The position numbers and the translations under genes are program-made. Shown here one piece after another: positions 1 to 6,071 of a DNA stretch of 9,749 nt. The notes under the pieces were generated by a model. The model had not been told where the DNA came from, made no database searches, and saw only the letters and a list, made by a program, of their open reading frames with translations. Origin of the DNA: WHSM01 sp050701635 (GTDB taxonomy: Bacteria > Actinomycetota > Actinomycetes > Mycobacteriales > Micromonosporaceae); the NCBI GenBank assembly GCA_050701635.1, contig JBOGDF010000215.1, forward strand, positions 1 through 9,749. Reading direction: 5' to 3'. Every line of letters begins with the position of its first letter. Position 1 is the first letter of the stretch.

Positions 1-84
1 GTGCGGGGCGCCGCGTGCGGGGCGGCGCGTGCGTAGCGGCGCCCGGGAGGCGACGCCTGGGAGCCGGCGTCCGGGGGGCGGCGT
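1..84. repeat. 14-bp degenerate tandem repeat, about 6 units, cut by the window edge
   Basis: The first 84 bases divide into six consecutive 14-base units. The first two, GTGCGGGGCGCCGC and GTGCGGGGCGGCGC, differ at one position. The following units keep a GGCGNCGC-like end but diverge progressively. The array probably continues to the left of the window. No gene is visible over it: the frames that stay open are arginine/alanine-rich and look like by-products of GC content. It may trail the stop codon of an unseen upstream gene, as the other two arrays in this window do, but that cannot be seen here. Confidence 0.7.
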
Positions 85-111
85 GCCGCCGGGTCGACTG
101 TTCGCTCGTTG

Positions 112-141
112 TTGCCGAGTTGGTCACTTCGTCCCGATACC
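112..141 (+). promoter_or_regulatory. possible sigma-70-type promoter for the ligase-like gene
   Basis: TTGCCG (112-117) and GATACC (136-141) are separated by 18 bases and lie about 65 bases before the GTG start at 208. Both boxes match the vegetative consensus only partly. They sit in a locally less GC-rich patch just after the 14-bp repeat array. Apart from this and the ribosome binding site, I see nothing in bases 85-207. Confidence 0.28.
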
Positions 142-207
142 GTGGCCGCGCCCGCTGCGTGGGCACTGCGACGGCGCCCGTCCGACAACGTGTGAGGTGG
201 CGAGTTA

Positions 208-1725
208 GTGAGTCCCCGGCAAACCTGGACTGCCCTGTTCGCCGCCGCGGTGGCGCTGCTCGCCGCAGGGGTACGGTTCGCCGAATCCGGCGACTACGGC
301 GCCACCGTACGAGCGGCGCTCGCCGGGCTGCTGGCCGCCGGAGTGATGCTGCTGGCGACCTCGCTGCTGCCTGACGCGGACTGGCGTGGCCTCGTCGTGG
401 GCGGCTTCTTCGTCGGCGCCGGCCTGCTCAGCTGGACCTTCACCGACCAGCCGCTGGTGGTCTGGGGACTGCTGCTGGTCGAAGGCCTGGTGTTCGCCGT
501 CTGGAGCTGGCCGTGGCTGAAGGACCTGGGCTCGGCGGCCCGGCTCGGCACCGCCTGGCTCGGAGTGGCGTACTGGCTGCTGGGTATCGCCGGGGCGCTG
601 CTGGTAGCGCACTGGCGGATCGCCGGGGAGCGGCTGGCGTACGCGGGGGTGTTCGGGCTCGCGGTGCTCGCCGTACTGGCCCGCAGCCGTGGTGGTGGCT
701 CGGGACCGCGCGCGAACGCTCGGGTACGCGAGCTCAGCCTCGGAGTGGCGGCCGGCTTCCTGTACGCGCTCGGCGCGATCCTGCTCGCCGGCTCCGGCAA
801 CGTCTTCGAGGAGGTCCACGTCGTCCCGGCCAACGAGTGGGGCCAAGGGCTGGAGTACCGGTTCTGGGGCGGCGACCTGCTGCTCTACCAGCCCAACTCG
901 ATGGCCGCCCTGGCCGCGGTCGCCGCGATCCGGGTCGGCGCCGACCGGCACCGCGCCCTCTGGCAACGGCTCGCCGCCACCGGGCTGGCCGGCTTCGTCG
1001 TGTACGTCACGCACTCCCGTACCGGGTGGGTGATCCTGGCCGGCGCCGGGCTGGCGCACGCCGTGCTGCTGTGGTCGCGGCGGCACCGCGAGGTGGCCGG
1101 TCTCCCGTCGTACGGCAACCGGCACCGTACGATCGCGGCGGCCGCCCTGCCGGTGGTGATCGCCGCGTTGGTGGTCGGGGGCTGGGCGATGCCGGAGCAG
1201 CCGTCCTCCGGCGACGGGCCCGCCAAGCCACGCGTCACCGAAGCCCGCTACCGCGGCGGCGGGGTCACCAGCGGCCGGCTCGACACCTGGAAACAGGTGT
1301 TTGCCGAGTGGCGCGACGCCGGCCTGGCCGAGAAGGTGTTCGGCGACGCCACCACCACCCGCGCGGTGGTGATCCGGGAGAGCAGCGGCGCCGACGTACA
1401 GCTGACCACCGACAACGCCGCGGTCGGGGCGCTGCGCCGGGGCGGGCTGCTCGGCGTGGTCGGCTTCCTGTTCGGGCTCGGGCTGCTGCTGTGGCACGCG
1501 TACCGGCGGGACGCGCCGGCGTGGTTCATCGTGGCGGTGCTCGCCTCGCTGCCGCCGATCATGACTTCCGACGCGCTGCTCGGTGGCACCGGAGGCACGG
1601 TGTGGGTGCTGCTGCTCGCCGGCGAAGCCTGGCTGGTGTTCCGCGCCGCCCGTACGCCCGCGGACGCCGAGGCCGCGCGCTCACCGCTCGACGCGGCGCC
1701 GAGGCCAGTCACGGGCTGTCGCTGA
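208..1725 (+). CDS. O-antigen ligase/polymerase-like membrane protein
   Basis: This 505-residue polytopic membrane protein has about eleven predicted hydrophobic segments, and its overall pattern suits the Wzy/WaaL (O-antigen ligase) superfamily. Family-like features are a SRTGW motif after a membrane segment (residues 270-274) and a long polar, probably external loop. That loop runs from about residue 325 to 405 and contains GRLDTW (356-361) and TDN (401-403). A hydrophobic GGLLG segment follows. Such proteins polymerise or transfer lipid-linked glycans at the outer face of the membrane; the exact substrate is unknown. Actinobacteria lack LPS, so a capsule, teichoic-type or exopolysaccharide role is inferred. 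The GTG start is chosen because GAGGTGG lies 7 bases upstream (194-200). A glycosyltransferase follows on the same strand after 246 bases. The last codons run into an 18-bp repeat array that contains the stop codon. Confidence 0.8.
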   Translation: MSPRQTWTALFAAAVALLAAGVRFAESGDYGATVRAALAGLLAAGVMLLATSLLPDADWRGLVVGGFFVGAGLLSWTFTDQPLVVWGLLLVEGLVFAVWSWPWLKDLGSAARLGTAWLGVAYWLLGIAGALLVAHWRIAGERLAYAGVFGLAVLAVLARSRGGGSGPRANARVRELSLGVAAGFLYALGAILLAGSGNVFEEVHVVPANEWGQGLEYRFWGGDLLLYQPNSMAALAAVAAIRVGADRHRALWQRLAATGLAGFVVYVTHSRTGWVILAGAGLAHAVLLWSRRHREVAGLPSYGNRHRTIAAAALPVVIAALVVGGWAMPEQPSSGDGPAKPRVTEARYRGGGVTSGRLDTWKQVFAEWRDAGLAEKVFGDATTTRAVVIRESSGADVQLTTDNAAVGALRRGGLLGVVGFLFGLGLLLWHAYRRDAPAWFIVAVLASLPPIMTSDALLGGTGGTVWVLLLAGEAWLVFRAARTPADAEAARSPLDAAPRPVTGCR

Positions 1726-1846
1726 GGCCGGACCGGTCGCAGAGGCCAGGGCGGTCGCTGAGGCCGGGGCGTGGCGGAGTCCGGGGCGGTGGCGGTGGCG
1801 GAGGTCGGGGCGGTGGCGGAGTCCGGGGCGGGGCGGAGGCCGGGGC
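1717..1846. repeat. 18-bp degenerate tandem repeat containing the ligase stop codon
   Basis: About seven units follow the consensus GGTSGCKGAGGCCGGGGC: 1717-1734, 1735-1752, 1753-1770, 1771-1787 (17 bp), an extra GGTGGC at 1788-1793, then 1794-1811, 1812-1829 and 1830-1846 (17 bp). The TGA stop of the ligase-like gene (1723-1725) lies in the first unit. In that same frame the third unit again has TGA and the second has AGA, so the stop itself is part of the repeated unit. In the next frame the first three units read as VAEAG-type repeats. It could be a minisatellite made by slippage, or a decayed coding repeat. No function is evident. Confidence 0.8.
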
Positions 1847-1877
1847 GGTCGCCGGCCTGCGATGCCGGGTGGCCGTA

Positions 1878-1940
1878 CGGTGAACGGGCGGCACCGGAAG
1901 CCCGCTCGGCGTACCCGTGGCGGTCGTTCGGGCTTCACCG
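1878..1940 (+). other. two overlapping inverted repeats upstream of the glycosyltransferase gene
   Basis: GAAGCCCG (1897-1904) pairs perfectly with CGGGCTTC (1929-1936). CGGTGAA (1878-1884) pairs perfectly with TTCACCG (1934-1940). The two right arms overlap, so the two hairpins exclude one another. The loops are long (24 and 49 bases) and no U tract follows. This could be a weak terminator or attenuator for read-through from the ligase-like gene, or chance in GC-rich DNA. Confidence 0.3.
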
Positions 1941-1959
1941 TCGCGCCAACCGCCGCTCG

Positions 1960-1965
1960 TAGCGT
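1960..1965 (+). promoter_or_regulatory. -10 box TAGCGT, suggesting a leaderless glycosyltransferase mRNA
   Basis: TAGCGT matches the actinobacterial TANNNT -10 pattern and ends 6 bases before the ATG at 1972. There is no Shine-Dalgarno sequence between them. That spacing would place the transcription start at or next to the A of ATG. A -35 match is poor: TTCACC lies 20 bases upstream. Confidence 0.4.
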
Positions 1966-1971
1966 GCGACC

Positions 1972-2922
1972 ATGAGCCCCGATCCCGACGTCACCGTGGT
2001 GATCCCGACGCGTGGCCGGCCGCGGCTGGTCACCCGAGCGGTCCGCAGCGCTCTGGCGCAGAGCCACCGCGATCTCGAGGTCGTGGTGGTGATCGACGGG
2101 CCCGACGAGGCCACTGCGGCCGCGCTCGCGGAGCTCGACGATCCGCGGCTGCGGGTGGTGCAGCTCGATGCGTCGGGCGGGGCGCCGAACGCCCGCAATG
2201 TCGGCGTACGGGAAGCCCGCGGTCGCTGGGTGGCGCTGTTGGACGACGACGACGAGTGGCACCCGGAGAAGCTGGCGACGCAGCGCCGGCTGGCCGACGC
2301 CGCGAGTGTGCCGGAGCCGATCGTGATCAGCCGGCTGACCGTGAAGACGCCGCGCGCGGAGTTCGTACTCCCCCGGCGGTTGCCGGACCCGGGCGAGCCA
2401 CTCAGCGAGTACTTCGCGGTACGCCGCGGCCTGTTCCACGGCGACGGGTTCATCCAGACCTCGACCATCATGGCGCCCACCGCACTGCTGCGGCGGGTGC
2501 CGTTCACCGTCGGGCTGCGCCGGCTGCAGGAGCTGGACTGGGGGCTGCGCGCGCTCGGCCACGACGGCGTCGACCTGGTGATCGCCCCCGAGCCGCTGGT
2601 GACCTGGTACGCGGACGAGAACCGGCCCCGGATCAGCGACGACTCGCCGTGGCAGGAGACGCTCGAATGGCTGCGCCGGAGCCGGCCGCTGGTGACCCGC
2701 CGGGCGTACGCCGCGCTCGCGATGAGCGTGGTGAGCGCGATGGCGGCGCCCACCCGGGATCTCAAGGTGTTCTCCGCGCTGCTGCGCGAGGCACAGCGGC
2801 ACGGACATCCGCACCTGATCGACTACGTCACGTTCCTGCAGACCTGGCTGGTGCCCGCCGAGCTGCGGCGCAGCGTACGGGACCTGTTCAAGGGCCGCCG
2901 CTCGGCGCGCCAGCCAGCCTGA
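1972..2922 (+). CDS. glycosyltransferase family 2 protein
   Basis: This is a 316-residue soluble GT-A fold glycosyltransferase. The N-terminus VTVVIPTRGRP (residues 7-17) and VVIDG (39-43) are the nucleotide-sugar binding start of family 2. NARN (73-76) and the acidic DDDDEW run (91-96) supply the metal-binding DXD position. The region around residues 160-200 (FIQTSTIMAP, then LQELDW) resembles the acceptor-side ED/LDW motif of this family. It would transfer a sugar from a nucleotide donor to a growing glycan on the cytoplasmic side of the membrane. Donor and acceptor cannot be read from sequence. It lacks membrane segments apart from weakly hydrophobic stretches. The ATG is chosen because the conserved domain begins six residues later and a TAGCGT box sits 6 bases upstream. 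It is co-directional with the ligase-like gene and convergent with the flippase-like gene. Confidence 0.88.
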   Translation: MSPDPDVTVVIPTRGRPRLVTRAVRSALAQSHRDLEVVVVIDGPDEATAAALAELDDPRLRVVQLDASGGAPNARNVGVREARGRWVALLDDDDEWHPEKLATQRRLADAASVPEPIVISRLTVKTPRAEFVLPRRLPDPGEPLSEYFAVRRGLFHGDGFIQTSTIMAPTALLRRVPFTVGLRRLQELDWGLRALGHDGVDLVIAPEPLVTWYADENRPRISDDSPWQETLEWLRRSRPLVTRRAYAALAMSVVSAMAAPTRDLKVFSALLREAQRHGHPHLIDYVTFLQTWLVPAELRRSVRDLFKGRRSARQPA

Positions 2923-2960
2923 GCCGGCGGCGCGTGGCCAGCCTGAGCCGGCGCCGCGCG
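2913..2960. repeat. 24-bp direct duplication containing the glycosyltransferase stop codon
   Basis: Two adjacent 24-base units (2913-2936 and 2937-2960) match at 22 of 24 positions; each begins GCCAGCCTGAGCCGGCG. A shorter, more degraded copy may follow to about 2982. The TGA stop of the glycosyltransferase gene (2920-2922) lies in the first unit and is repeated in the second. The arrangement resembles the 18-bp array after the ligase-like gene, although unit length and sequence differ. Confidence 0.75.
2927..2957 (+). terminator. possible GC hairpin between convergent genes
   Basis: GCGGCGC (2927-2933) pairs with GCGCCGC (2951-2957) across a 17-base loop, just after the glycosyltransferase stop and before the convergent flippase-like stop at 2993. 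There is no U tract. It lies within the 24-bp duplication, so the pairing may be incidental. Confidence 0.25.
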
Positions 2961-2992
2961 TCAGCCGGCCCGAGGCCGCGTGGTGCGGTGAA

Positions 2993-4327
2993 TCAGGCGG
3001 CTTGGGGCTGTGGCTCCGGATCAGGGCGCGGCTGGCGGAGGGTACGGATCGCGTGGGCGTACAGGGCGCAGAGGGTGGCCAGGCCGAGGCAGGTGCCGAG
3101 GGTGAGGCCCCATGCGGCGCCGGGCAGCGCGGAGGTGGACGCGCCGATCAGGAGTCCGGTGAGTCCGGCCAGCGAGGCGACGACGTACTGGGCGAACAGC
3201 AGTCGGGCACGGTGCATGGCGCGCAGCCCGACCACGAACGGCACCTGCACCAGGTAGACCGCCGCCTGCAGTGACACCGGCAGCGCCAGCGGCGCCGCGG
3301 CGGCGTACTTGCCGGTGGTGACCAGCGACCACTCCGCCACCGGCCACGCCACCAGGACGCCCAACCCGCCCAGCGCCGCGAACCCGAGTGCGAGCTGGAC
3401 GGTCTGCCGGCGCAGCTGTGCCGCGGCGGCGGCGCCGTCGTCGCCGGGACGCTCGGCGGCGTACGCGATCCGGGAATGCCGCGGCACCAGCATCCCGGTG
3501 ACGGCGGCGATCAGGTTCTGCACCGGCTGCATCAGCAGCACCTGGGTGAGCCGCAGCGCCGACACGTCAGGAGCCGACAACCGGCCCGCCACCAGGAAGT
3601 TCACCAACAGCATGTGCACCTGGCCGACCAGCCCGGCCGCGGTGAACCAGCCCGCCAGATGCCGGGTCGCGGCGAACCAGCGGCGCGGACTGCCACGCCA
3701 GGGGCGTACCCGCTCCCGCAGCAGGTACGCGGTGGCGCCCACCGTCGCTCCCACTCCCCAGCAGGCGAGCAGCCTGCCCGGGCTGACCGTACGGCTGACC
3801 AGTAGACCCGTGACCGCCGCCGCCTGCGTACCGACCCAGATCAGGTCGATCACCAGCGCCTGCCCGGGGCGGCGGTCGGCCAGGTAGCCGCAGCGGGCGG
3901 TGTCGTGCAGCAGGATCGCGGGAAGGAACGGCGCGATCCAGATCAGGTCCCGCAGGTCTGTGTCGGCGCCTCGCGGCCACAGCCACCACGCGACGACGAA
4001 CAGCCCCGCCCCAGCCAGTGCGAGCACCAGAGCGGTGGCGAGACCGTCGCGCACCAGGTCGTCGCGCCGGGCGTCGTCGTACCGGGAGCTGAGGGCGAGC
4101 AGTACGTCGCCGACGAACGCCCGGTTGAGGTACATCACGAAGTACCCCACGCCCAGCGAGAGCACCATCAGGCCGGCCGGACGCGGGTCGAGCAGCACCA
4201 GCGCGAGCAGCGTGGTGGCGGCGTTCGCCGACGCGATCACGATCTGGTCCACCAGGCCGGCGCCCACCCAGCGGGCGGCGCCGGACGTCGTACGCGGAGG
4301 GTGGGGCTGGGGCACGCGGTCATCCAT
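2993..4327 (-). CDS. polysaccharide flippase-like membrane protein (MOP superfamily)
   Basis: This 444-residue protein has about twelve hydrophobic segments spread over its whole length and no large soluble domain. That topology suits Wzx/MATE/MurJ-type lipid-linked oligosaccharide flippases. I infer that it moves a lipid-linked glycan across the membrane for use by an outer-face ligase or polymerase such as the one encoded at 208-1725. Recognition rests on topology and composition, not on a diagnostic motif, so another polytopic transporter is possible. The ATG at 4327 is the first plausible start: upstream the frame continues as low-complexity antisense of the exporter gene. No Shine-Dalgarno sequence is obvious. 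It is convergent with the glycosyltransferase gene (70 bases between stops). It lies downstream of the exporter gene on the same strand but is separated from it by a hairpin at 4344-4393. Confidence 0.75.
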   Translation of the reverse strand: MDDRVPQPHPPRTTSGAARWVGAGLVDQIVIASANAATTLLALVLLDPRPAGLMVLSLGVGYFVMYLNRAFVGDVLLALSSRYDDARRDDLVRDGLATALVLALAGAGLFVVAWWLWPRGADTDLRDLIWIAPFLPAILLHDTARCGYLADRRPGQALVIDLIWVGTQAAAVTGLLVSRTVSPGRLLACWGVGATVGATAYLLRERVRPWRGSPRRWFAATRHLAGWFTAAGLVGQVHMLLVNFLVAGRLSAPDVSALRLTQVLLMQPVQNLIAAVTGMLVPRHSRIAYAAERPGDDGAAAAAQLRRQTVQLALGFAALGGLGVLVAWPVAEWSLVTTGKYAAAAPLALPVSLQAAVYLVQVPFVVGLRAMHRARLLFAQYVVASLAGLTGLLIGASTSALPGAAWGLTLGTCLGLATLCALYAHAIRTLRQPRPDPEPQPQAA

Positions 4328-4343
4328 GGGTACGAGAGCCGGC

Positions 4344-4393
4344 AAAACCGTTCCAGCCGACCACCCCTGGTTGACCAGGAGCGGCCGGCTGGA
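4344..4393 (-). terminator. nested hairpin with T run, likely terminator of the MFS gene
   Basis: On the minus strand an 8-bp stem (TCCAGCCG at 4352-4359 with CGGCTGGA at 4386-4393, + strand coordinates) encloses a 5-bp stem-loop (CCTGG, TTGA, CCAGG at 4366-4379). Read on the minus strand, the structure is followed within a few bases by TTTT (4344-4347). It lies 29 bases past the exporter stop codon. This would act as an intrinsic terminator and would give the flippase-like gene its own promoter, which I cannot identify. Confidence 0.5.
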
Positions 4394-4422
4394 TGAACCT
4401 GCCGTGTACGCGGCGCGTGCGA

Positions 4423-5907
4423 TCAGACCTCGGCGTACGCGGCCTCCAGGGCCGGCGACGGCGCCGACTCCGACTTGCGCTCCAGCCGCAGCACCGTCAC
4501 CGCGACCACGACGGCGACCAGCACCAGCCCGGCACCGACCAGCATGCCCAGCTCGTACCCGCCGGTGAGGGCTACCGGCAGGGACGCGCCCGCGGCGGAC
4601 AACGCGGCGGTGTGGGTCGCCGACAGCGTCGCCAGCACCGCCAGGCCGAGCGCGGCGCCGACCTGAGCGGTGGTGTTGACCAGCCCGGACGCCAGCCCGG
4701 CCTCGCTCATCTCCACGTCGGACATCGCGAGCGTCATCAGCGCCGGGAAGCTCACCCCGCAGCCGAGGCCGAGCAGGATCATCGACGGCAGTACGTCGAT
4801 CCAGTAGTTGCCATCGATCGGCACCCGAGCGAACAGCGCCAGCCCGGAGCCGATCAGCACCAGCCCCGGCAGCAGCAGCCGGCGGGCCCCGAACCGGCTG
4901 ATCAGCCGCTCGGCGTACCGCACCGACAGGGTGCCCATCACGATGGTGCAGGGCAGGAACGCGACCCCGGTACGCAGCGAGTCGTAGTGCAGCACCAGCT
5001 GCAGGTAGAGCACGCCGAGGAACAACATCGCGAACATCCCGGCCACCATCAGCGCCTGCACCAGGTTCGCGCCGGAGACGTTGCGGGACCGGAAGATCCG
5101 CAGCGGTACGAGCGGGTTGGCGGCGGTGGCTTCGCGTACCACGAAAGCCACCAGCAGCCCGACCGAGAGCGCGCCCAGGATGAGCGTCCGTGCCGCGGTC
5201 CAGCCGAGCTCCGCGGCGGGGCTGACGATCGTGTAGACGCCCAGCATCAGGGAGCCGGTGATCAGCGCCGCGCCCAGCACGTCCGCGCCGCCGGCGAACC
5301 CGATGCCCTTGTCCTTGGCGAGCACCCGCACCGCCAGCACCGCGGTGACCACGCCGATCGGGAGGTTGATGAAGAAGATCCAGTGCCAGTTGATCAGCTG
5401 GGTCAGTACGCCGCCCGCGAGCAGCCCCACCGAGCCGCCGGCGGAGGCGACGAACGCGTACACCCCGATCGCCTTGGCCTGCTCCCGGGGCTGCGGGAAC
5501 ATCGTCACGATCATGCCGAGGATGACCGCCGAGGTCATCGCCCCGCCGACCCCCTGGACGAAGCGCGCCGCGATCAGCATCCACTGGTTGACCGCGAGCC
5601 CGCACACCAGCGAGGCCACGGTGAACACCGCGAGCCCGGCGAGAAAGATGCCGCGCCGGGAGATCAGGTCCCCGAGCCGGCCCGAGAGCAGCAGCAGCCC
5701 ACCGAACGCGATCAGGTACGCGTTGACCACCCACGCCAGGCCGGCCTGGGTGAAGCCGAGGTCCTCCTGGATCGCCGGAAGCGCCACGTTGACCACCGTC
5801 ATGTCCAGCACGATCATCAGCATTCCGACGCAGAGCACCACCAGCGCGATCCAGCGCGAGCGGTCAGCCGGCGGCGGCTGACCGGTCGTTTCCACGGTGT
5901 CGTACAT
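4423..5907 (-). CDS. MFS drug:H+ antiporter, DHA2 (EmrB/QacA-like) family
   Basis: This 494-residue inner-membrane exporter has about fourteen hydrophobic segments, the usual length and topology for the 14-segment DHA2 family. LDMTVVNVALP (residues 34-44) is the characteristic first-helix motif with Asp35. GRLGDLISRRG (76-86) is the major facilitator motif A between segments 2 and 3. FVQGVGGAM (116-124) and AGGSVGLLAGG match further conserved positions. It is expected to export hydrophobic drugs or endogenous metabolites using the proton gradient; the substrate is unknown. The ATG at 5907 is chosen because GAAGGGAAG lies just upstream and the protein begins with a short polar tail before the first helix. 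It is transcribed divergently from the VOC gene, from a promoter region that mirrors the VOC promoter, so co-regulation is likely. Confidence 0.92.
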   Translation of the reverse strand: MYDTVETTGQPPPADRSRWIALVVLCVGMLMIVLDMTVVNVALPAIQEDLGFTQAGLAWVVNAYLIAFGGLLLLSGRLGDLISRRGIFLAGLAVFTVASLVCGLAVNQWMLIAARFVQGVGGAMTSAVILGMIVTMFPQPREQAKAIGVYAFVASAGGSVGLLAGGVLTQLINWHWIFFINLPIGVVTAVLAVRVLAKDKGIGFAGGADVLGAALITGSLMLGVYTIVSPAAELGWTAARTLILGALSVGLLVAFVVREATAANPLVPLRIFRSRNVSGANLVQALMVAGMFAMLFLGVLYLQLVLHYDSLRTGVAFLPCTIVMGTLSVRYAERLISRFGARRLLLPGLVLIGSGLALFARVPIDGNYWIDVLPSMILLGLGCGVSFPALMTLAMSDVEMSEAGLASGLVNTTAQVGAALGLAVLATLSATHTAALSAAGASLPVALTGGYELGMLVGAGLVLVAVVVAVTVLRLERKSESAPSPALEAAYAEV

Positions 5908-5950
5908 GAGCTTCCCTTCGCGGATGGCGTATCGATCGGTCACCTTTATC

Positions 5951-5980
5951 GACCGCGGGTACGACAGAAACTCATCGCGG
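5951..5980 (-). promoter_or_regulatory. putative ECF-type promoter of the MFS exporter gene
   Basis: Read on the minus strand, GATGAG (5971-5976) and CGGTC (5951-5955) are separated by 15 bases. The layout and the -10-like GTC core resemble ECF sigma promoters. Transcription would begin around 5944, leaving a leader of roughly 36 bases with GAAGGGAAG as ribosome binding site. GCGAT followed by 18 bases and CGGTC also resembles the SigG consensus as I remember it, but I cannot check that here. Confidence 0.5.
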
Positions 5981-5999
5981 CAGAAGAAAATCCCGCCGA

Positions 6000-6029
6000 C
6001 CGCGATGAGTTCTGCGCCACACCGCGGTC
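6000..6029 (+). promoter_or_regulatory. putative ECF-type promoter of the VOC gene
   Basis: GATGAG (6004-6009) and CGGTC (6025-6029) are separated by 15 bases, exactly as in the mirror copy on the other strand. Transcription would begin near 6036. The leader to the GTG at 6072 would be about 36 bases and carries GAAGGAG at 6059-6065. The conserved blocks are shared with the divergent exporter promoter, while the spacer is not. Confidence 0.5.
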
Positions 6030-6058
6030 TGTACTGGTGAGAGCACATCCACGCGTAC

Positions 6059-6065
6059 GAAGGAG
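6059..6065 (+). promoter_or_regulatory. ribosome binding site deciding the GTG start of the VOC gene
   Basis: GAAGGAG is followed by a 6-base spacer and GTG at 6072. No ATG in this frame fits the start of the domain, so this site fixes the start. Confidence 0.8.
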
Positions 6066-6071
6066 TAAGCC

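Larger units (their letters stand above)
5951..6029. repeat. 30-bp imperfect inverted repeat between divergent genes
   Basis: The left arm 5951-5980 and the right arm 6000-6029 are inverted copies of equal length separated by 19 bases. Aligned without gaps, 21 of 30 positions match, and the matches are concentrated at the two ends. There are 8 of 8 at the outer end (GACCGCGG/CCGCGGTC) and 12 of 12 at the inner end (AACTCATCGCGG/CCGCGATGAGTT). The ten bases between these blocks are essentially unrelated. This two-block pattern is typical of paired promoters or paired operators rather than a simple hairpin. Confidence 0.9.

Noticed and set aside
205..1497. 430-residue minus-strand open frame opposite the ligase-like gene
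   Set aside because: Its composition (Gln, Pro, Arg, Gly) is that of antisense to membrane-protein codons and it has no recognisable domain. The plus strand has a coherent membrane topology and a ribosome binding site.
4328..5734. Long minus-strand open frame continuous with the flippase-like gene, reading over the exporter gene
   Set aside because: It lies in another frame of the same strand as the exporter CDS and is arginine/glycine/alanine-rich without domains. It is a by-product of high GC content; the real gene starts at the ATG at 4327.
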